A stretch of 64,000 bases of DNA from positions 963,136-1,027,135 of the forward strand of contig OX638355.1 of NCBI GenBank assembly GCA_951813285.1, read 5' to 3'. Positions 59,464 to 64,000 of the stretch are shown piece by piece. A model generated the notes under the pieces. The model was not told the DNA's origin and did not search any database. It was given only the letters and a program-made list of their open reading frames with translations. How positions within the stretch are numbered: the stretch's first letter is position 1; each line of letters begins with the position of its first letter. The DNA comes from Terriglobia bacterium (GTDB lineage: Bacteria > Acidobacteriota > Terriglobia > Versatilivoradales > Versatilivoraceae). The translations under genes and the position numbers were made by a program.

Positions 59464-60513
59464 ATGAAGGCGGTGATCCTGGCGGGCGGCGAGGGAACCC
59501 GGCTGAGGCCGTTGACGCTCCGGATGCCCAAGCCGGTGGTTCCCATCGCCAACGTCCCTTTTCTCGGGTATCAGCTCGACGTGCTGCGCCGCCACGGCAT
59601 CAGCGAAGCCATCCTGAGCCTGGGCTATCGGCCCGACAAGATCGAAGCGGAATTGGGTGACGGCAGCCGATTCGGGATTCGGCTCCGCTACGTGGTCGAG
59701 CAGTCTCCCCTGGGTACCGGCGGGGCTTTCAAGAATGCGGAGCCATTCCTGGACGGCCCCGCCGTCGTTTTTAACGGGGACATTCTCTGCGATTTCGATC
59801 TGACCGAGATCCTTCGCTCCCACCGCCGGCGCTCGGCAACGGCCACCCTGACCCTGACCCGAGTCGACAACCCTTCCGCCTACGGATTGGTGGAGACCGG
59901 GGAAGATGGCCGGGTCGCGCGTTTTCTGGAAAAGCCCGGCCGGGACCAGGTCACCTGCGACACCATCAATGCCGGGCTCTATGTGCTGGAACCGGAAGTT
60001 CTCAAGGCCATTTCGGCCGGCGTGAACACCTCCTTCGAAAGGGAGGTGTTTCCAGGTCTGCTGGCCGGCGGAAGGCCCGTCTATGCCTATATCTCGCCGG
60101 GTTACTGGATCGACATCGGCACCCCCCCAAAGTATTTGCAGGCTCACCGGGACATTTTGGAGGGGCGGTATGTTCCTCCTGTAGCCGGTTTCCGGTTCCG
60201 CCTGGCGGGTCTTCCTCAAGGGGAAAGGTGCGACAGCCTGGTCCGGAACTCTGTAGTCGCCTCTTCGGCCCGGGTCGGGAAGGGGTCCCGGATCTTCGGC
60301 TCCGCCATCGATCAGGACTGCCAGGTGGGCGAACGGGCGGTCATCCACGGTTCAGTGCTTTGGAGAGGCGTGCAGGTGGGAGAAGGAGCCCAGTTGCGGG
60401 GCTGTGTCCTGGGCAACGGCTGCCGCATCGGGCCCCACGCGGAGGTGGGGGAGGGGGTGGTCCTGGGAGACGCCTCCCGCCTCTCGGCCTACAGCCAGCT
60501 TCGATCACCCTGA
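59464..60513 (+). CDS. Sugar-1-phosphate nucleotidyltransferase (mannose-1-P guanylyltransferase-like)
   Basis: 349 aa from ATG 59464. The N-terminal Rossmann-like domain begins MKAVILAGGEGTRLRPLTLRMPKPVVPI with the catalytic GTRLRP; EQSPLGTGGAFK and VFNGDILCDFD follow. From ~residue 255 there are hexapeptide repeats (SSARVGKGSRIFGSAI, NGCRIGPHAEVGEG) forming a left-handed beta helix. Family members make GDP-mannose, ADP- or dTDP-glucose; the eukaryotic GMPP-like layout favours GDP-mannose but this is not certain. It may supply surface polysaccharide synthesis. Confidence 0.85.
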   Translation: MKAVILAGGEGTRLRPLTLRMPKPVVPIANVPFLGYQLDVLRRHGISEAILSLGYRPDKIEAELGDGSRFGIRLRYVVEQSPLGTGGAFKNAEPFLDGPAVVFNGDILCDFDLTEILRSHRRRSATATLTLTRVDNPSAYGLVETGEDGRVARFLEKPGRDQVTCDTINAGLYVLEPEVLKAISAGVNTSFEREVFPGLLAGGRPVYAYISPGYWIDIGTPPKYLQAHRDILEGRYVPPVAGFRFRLAGLPQGERCDSLVRNSVVASSARVGKGSRIFGSAIDQDCQVGERAVIHGSVLWRGVQVGEGAQLRGCVLGNGCRIGPHAEVGEGVVLGDASRLSAYSQLRSP

Positions 60514-60529
60514 GGAGGGAGAGATTCGA

Positions 60530-61726
60530 TTACCGGGTTTCCTCGGCCACCGTTGGAGTCGCCGGCGCCGGGACTTCGATGGGAATCTGCTCGACCACCC
60601 GAATCCCGTAGCCCTCCAATCCGACGATGCGGCGGGGGTGGTTGGTCAGCAGCCGAATGTGCTTGAGGTTCAGCCGGGAGAGAATCTGGGCCCCGGTGCC
60701 GTAGTCCCTCTGGGCACGACGCCCGCTGTAGACCTCCGCCTCGGTGGAAGTCATGCCATGGTAGGCGATGCGATTGTGTCCATCTCCCTTCTTGAGCTGA
60801 AATCCCCTCCCGGTCTGGTGCAGGTAGAGCAGCACGCCGCTGCCGGCCTGGGCAATGCGCTGCAAACAGCGTTCGACCTGAGTGTGGCAATCGCACCGGA
60901 CCGAATGAAAGACATCCCCCGTCAGGCAGTGGGAATGAACCCTGACCAGCGCCGGTTCCTCCGGACGAATGGTGCCGTACACCAGGGCCACGTGTGTTTC
61001 CTGCTCGATCTCGCTTTCGAAGGCCAGCATGCGGAAGGTGCCGAACTCGGTCGGCAAGTCGGCCTCGGCCACCAGCTTGACGAATGATTCGGTCCGTAGC
61101 CGGTACTCGATCAGATCGGCCACGGTGATCATCTTCAGTCCGTGTTCGGTGGCAAACCTGTACAGTTCGCCGACCCGGGACATGCTGCCGTCGTCATTCA
61201 TGATCTCGCAGATGACGCCTGCCGGCCTCAAGCCGGCGATGCGGGCCAGGTCGACGGCCGCCTCGGTCTGGCCGGCTCGTATGAGCACGCCCCCTCGGCG
61301 GGCCCGCAAGGGGAACACGTGACCGGGCTTGACCAGATCGCCGGGCCGGGTGTGGGTGGCGATGGCCGTCAGAATCGTCTGGGAGCGGTCGGCCGCCGAA
61401 ATTCCCGTGGACACTTTCCCCCTGGCCTCGATCGATACGCAAAAAGCGGTGCCGTAGCGGGAATTGTTGTCGTTCACCATCAGAGGAATCTGCAACTCGT
61501 CCAGGCGTTCTCCTGTCAGGGAAAGACAGATCAAGCCCCGCCCGAATTTGGCCATGAAGTTGATGGCTTCGGGTGTCACCTTCTCGGCGGCGATGGTCAG
61601 GTCGCCTTCGTTTTCCCGATCCTCGTCGTCGACCACGATGAGCATCTTTCCCGACCTGACGTCGTCGATGGCCTCTTCGATGGTTGAAAAATAGCTTTCC
61701 AATGGCTTCCTCGGCAGGCACTGCAT
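60530..61726 (-). CDS. ribBA: Bifunctional DHBP synthase / GTP cyclohydrolase II
   Basis: 398 aa from ATG 61726; the frame extends upstream into ribE DNA. The RibB half has [13 protein letters not shown] and [19 protein letters not shown]; the RibA half has [23 protein letters not shown] with the three zinc cysteines and HQTGRG...[14 protein letters not shown]. It makes both riboflavin precursors. Third gene of the rib run; 26 nt separate it from ribE. Confidence 0.95.
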   Translation of the reverse strand: MQCLPRKPLESYFSTIEEAIDDVRSGKMLIVVDDEDRENEGDLTIAAEKVTPEAINFMAKFGRGLICLSLTGERLDELQIPLMVNDNNSRYGTAFCVSIEARGKVSTGISAADRSQTILTAIATHTRPGDLVKPGHVFPLRARRGGVLIRAGQTEAAVDLARIAGLRPAGVICEIMNDDGSMSRVGELYRFATEHGLKMITVADLIEYRLRTESFVKLVAEADLPTEFGTFRMLAFESEIEQETHVALVYGTIRPEEPALVRVHSHCLTGDVFHSVRCDCHTQVERCLQRIAQAGSGVLLYLHQTGRGFQLKKGDGHNRIAYHGMTSTEAEVYSGRRAQRDYGTGAQILSRLNLKHIRLLTNHPRRIVGLEGYGIRVVEQIPIEVPAPATPTVAEETR

Positions 61727-61752
61727 GGAATGGTGTTCTCGGGAGCTGAGCC

Positions 61753-62400
61753 TCAATATCCCTGGTCCCGGAGGTACTGAGCAGTCAGGCCGTCGTGGCT
61801 GCCGTCGTGTCGCCTGTGGTCCAGCGCGGCCTCCACGTACTTGGCCAGAATGTCGCACTCCAGGTTCACCCGATCTCCCGGCCGTCGCCGGGACAGGTTG
61901 GTATGTTCCAGTGTGTGGGGGATGATGGCCACTTCAAAGAAATCTTTCCCCAGCCTGGAGACCGTCAGGCTGATGCCGTCGACGGCGATAGACCCTTTCT
62001 CGACCACGTAGGCTCGCATCCCCTCGGGCAGCGAAAAGCGGAAGAGGGCGAACGCCTGCTGCTTCTCGATCCTGACCACTCGGGCGACGGCGTCCACGTG
62101 ACCCTGGACGAAATGGCCTCCCAATCGTGCCGTGGGCAACAGGGGCAACTCCAGGTTGATGGAGTCCCCTGGACCGAGACTGCCCAGATTGGACCTCTCC
62201 AGCGTTTCCCGCGACAGGTCCGCCTGAAATCCCTTCCCGTTCCGGCCGGTCACGGTCAGACAGGCTCCGTTGACGGCGACGCTGTCGCCGGGCCGGAGCT
62301 CCGAACCCAGACGAGAGGCAAGCACTTCCAGTAGGGCCGTGTCTCCTCGCCGGCTCAGCGATCCCACCCGACCGACGTCCTGAATGATTCCGGTGAACAT
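61753..62400 (-). CDS. ribE: Riboflavin synthase, alpha chain
   Basis: 215 aa. It starts MFTGIIQDVGRV and contains two lumazine-binding repeats: SVAVNGACLTVTGRN in the first half and SIAVDGISLTVSRLG in the second, with GGHFVQGHVD between. It dismutates two dimethyl-ribityllumazine molecules into riboflavin. Twelve nt after ribD. Lumazine synthase (ribH) is not in the window, so it is encoded elsewhere. Confidence 0.95.
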   Translation of the reverse strand: MFTGIIQDVGRVGSLSRRGDTALLEVLASRLGSELRPGDSVAVNGACLTVTGRNGKGFQADLSRETLERSNLGSLGPGDSINLELPLLPTARLGGHFVQGHVDAVARVVRIEKQQAFALFRFSLPEGMRAYVVEKGSIAVDGISLTVSRLGKDFFEVAIIPHTLEHTNLSRRRPGDRVNLECDILAKYVEAALDHRRHDGSHDGLTAQYLRDQGY

Positions 62401-62412
62401 CCCACTCCCGGC

Positions 62413-63540
62413 TCAATGCGGCTGGTCCACGGCTGGGCCCGAGGACTTCGGGTAAGCCTCGATCATGAGGTCGGGACCGATCCGTTCGACTCTGGAGAAG
62501 GCCAGCGGCGGCGCCTGGTCCAGCCTGGGGAAGCCGGCGCCTCCGAACATGGCGACTGCCTGTCCCCCCAGGATCCTGGGGGCCAGAAAGCAGACCAGCT
62601 TGTCGATGACCTGGCCGTGCAGGGCTTCGAAGTTGATCTCGCCCCCCCCCTCGATCAGGAGGCCCACAACCTGGCGGCGTCCCAGCTCCTCCAGAACCGG
62701 AGCAAAGGGAACCCGGCCGCCGGCACCGGAAGTCGGAATGACTTCGATGCCTGTCTCCTCCAGCGTGCGCCGCCGGTCGCGGTTCGGCCTCCGGCCGCAA
62801 AAAACGATTATATCACCCTGGCTGCGGCTGCTTGCCAGGCGGCTGTCCGGCGGGAGACGCAATCGGGAGTCCAGGACCACGCGCAGCAGGGGCCGAGTCC
62901 GGGGCTGTCCGCTGCGGTCGGTCAGCAAGGGGTCATCCTGGAGCACGGTTCCGATGCCAACCAGGACGGCATCGGCCTCCAGGCGCATCCGGTGCACCCG
63001 TTGGCGGGACTCCGGGCTGGTGATCCATTGAGGAGGGCCGCTGCCGGAGGCAATTCTGCCGTCCAGGGTGGCTCCAACCTTGGCGGTCACGAAAGGTTTC
63101 CGGCAGGAAATGTATTTGGCAAAGGCTTCGTTGAGCCTGCGAGCTTCCTCCTCGCGGACACCGGCCGTGACTTCGAGGCCGGCCGAGGTCAACCACTCCT
63201 GACCCTTGCCCGCCACCAGCGGATTCGGGTCTCTCATGGCCACCACCACCCGGGTGATTCCCGAGTCCACGATGGACCTGCAACAAGGGCCGGTGCGGCC
63301 CTGATGGCAGCAGGGTTCCAGATTGACGTAGAGGGTCGCTCCCCGGGCCCGGTCGCCGGCCTGCTCCAGGGCCCAAACCTCGGCGTGCTTGCGTTGGCCG
63401 TATCGATGAACACCCTGGCCGACCACGCGGCCGTCCCGAACCAGGACCGCTCCCACCATGGGATTGGGACTGGCCAGCCCCCTTCCTTGCAGGGCCAGCG
63501 CCAAAGCCTGCCCCATATGGTAATGGTCACGTTCGGACAT
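62413..63540 (-). CDS. ribD: Bifunctional riboflavin deaminase-reductase
   Basis: 375 aa from ATG 63540; an upstream in-frame TTG at 63564 is less likely. The deaminase domain has KHAEVWALEQAG and NLEPCCHQGRTGPCCRSI (zinc site); the reductase domain has KVGATLDGRIA and LLIEGGGEINFEAL. It performs the second and third steps after GTP opening. First gene of ribD-ribE-ribBA; I see no FMN riboswitch in front of it, only CACGAAGG copy E. Confidence 0.95.
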   Translation of the reverse strand: MSERDHYHMGQALALALQGRGLASPNPMVGAVLVRDGRVVGQGVHRYGQRKHAEVWALEQAGDRARGATLYVNLEPCCHQGRTGPCCRSIVDSGITRVVVAMRDPNPLVAGKGQEWLTSAGLEVTAGVREEEARRLNEAFAKYISCRKPFVTAKVGATLDGRIASGSGPPQWITSPESRQRVHRMRLEADAVLVGIGTVLQDDPLLTDRSGQPRTRPLLRVVLDSRLRLPPDSRLASSRSQGDIIVFCGRRPNRDRRRTLEETGIEVIPTSGAGGRVPFAPVLEELGRRQVVGLLIEGGGEINFEALHGQVIDKLVCFLAPRILGGQAVAMFGGAGFPRLDQAPPLAFSRVERIGPDLMIEAYPKSSGPAVDQPH

Positions 63541-63570
63541 GGTGGAGTGTTGCGGGCCCGCCAAGTACTT

Positions 63571-63679
63571 GCCTTAAACAAACGACAAACGAAAAAAGAC
63601 AAAAGAAAAAGAGTGATCCACGAAGGGCCACGAAGGACGACGAAGGACCACTAAGGCGTTGAGGTTAACCGCGACGGGG
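63571..63679 (+). repeat. CACGAAGG dispersed repeat, copy E
   Basis: GCCTTAAACAAACGACAAAC, an A-rich run, then ATCCACGAAGGGCCACGAAG, GACGACGAAGGACCACTAAG and the tail GAGGTTAACCGCGACGGG. The longest and most regular copy. It lies directly upstream of ribD in opposite orientation. Confidence 0.75.
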
Positions 63680-63689
63680 CAGATTATTG

Positions 63690-63835
63690 ATTCACATCGA
63701 TGCACAGGATGCACAGGATTTTTTCTGGAGACGGTGGGCCTGCAGTCCTAAACATCCGCAAATCCGCATCGGATAATCGCCCGAACTGGCTTCTGGTGCA
63801 GCAAGCTCTCATCCTGTCAATCCTGTGCATCCATG
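63690..63835. repeat. GATGCACAGGAT inverted-arm element
   Basis: Arm 1 near 63698 reads CGATGCACAGGATGCACAGG; arm 2 near 63811 reads ATCCTGTCAATCCTGTGCAT. They are about 90% complementary across 21 bp, separated by ~90 bp. From 63541 to the end of the window no gene is supported; after this element the sequence shows nothing recognisable. Confidence 0.55.
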
Positions 63836-64000
63836 TTCAATTCATAGTCCTTCTCGATTGATCTTCCCCGTGGCGGGCCTTGGCTGTGCCCAACGCCCCG
63901 ATTCCCAGTCAGGGTCCCGTGCAGCGGCTTCTGGTCCTATTACTCCTGTCCCTAACAGGTGAACGCCCACCGCCGGGTGGACTTTACGCGTCTCCGTCAA

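Noticed and set aside
63541-63700. FMN riboswitch in front of ribD
   Set aside because: None of the conserved RFN sequence blocks are visible; the region is a CACGAAGG repeat.

Overview
The window is GC-rich, densely coded chromosomal DNA from a Gram-negative, heterotrophic, respiring bacterium. The outer membrane is inferred from lpxK, waaA, two heptosyltransferases and the ADP-heptose genes. Respiration is inferred from a 15-gene bc-complex/cytochrome oxidase run. The mixture of a Rex regulator, a small bacterial microcompartment (BMC) locus, a very large octaheme cytochrome, a VKOR/DsbA pair and many dispersed intergenic repeats is most reminiscent of Acidobacteriota or a related environmental phylum. 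This is an inference from gene content; no rRNA marker is present.

Layout. 1-5.7 kb: 3' end of a luciferase-like monooxygenase, a HemL-like PLP enzyme, a YIDPGTGS micro-protein coupled to a methyltransferase, and ETF-quinone oxidoreductase. 5.7-8.2 kb (minus): a yhaM-like exonuclease, a BlaI-type regulator and queA. 8.4-11.3 kb (plus): rex, a class II aldolase with a C-terminal amphipathic tail, one BMC-H and three BMC-P shell genes. 11.4-16 kb: ruvAB, a RelBE-type toxin-antitoxin pair, folK, panB and panC. 16-20 kb (minus): anmK and mutS. 20.2-24.2 kb: tsaB, an ICMT-like methyltransferase, a secreted LRR protein and rimI. 24.3-27.8 kb (minus): citrate synthase, two envelope proteins, DsbA-like and VKOR. 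28-35.3 kb (minus): the LPS inner-core/lipid A cluster. 36-38.5 kb: pgk, tpiA, secG and tRNA-Leu(GAG).

39.4-54.4 kb holds a same-strand electron-transport superoperon: Rieske, cytochrome b, subunit-IV-like protein, a 1001-aa octaheme cytochrome c, a cupredoxin lipoprotein, ctaA, ctaB, coxB, coxA, two tandem subunit III genes, subunit IV, a tiny Cys-pair membrane protein, DUF420 and a HEAT protein with an inserted barrel-sandwich domain. It would carry electrons from quinol to oxygen and supply heme A and assembly functions. 55.4-63.5 kb: a ferredoxin, a coiled-coil membrane protein, uvrC, folB, a sugar nucleotidyltransferase, and ribD-ribE-ribBA.

The two most unusual systems are the Rex-adjacent minimal aldolase microcompartment locus (9.2-11.3 kb) and the bc/oxidase superoperon with its octaheme cytochrome and unfamiliar accessory proteins. 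A third theme is intergenic DNA packed with several repeat families (CACGAAGG elements, hairpin pairs, CAGTGG arms, GTGAGAAATGCGGG motifs), some of which run into gene ends or starts.
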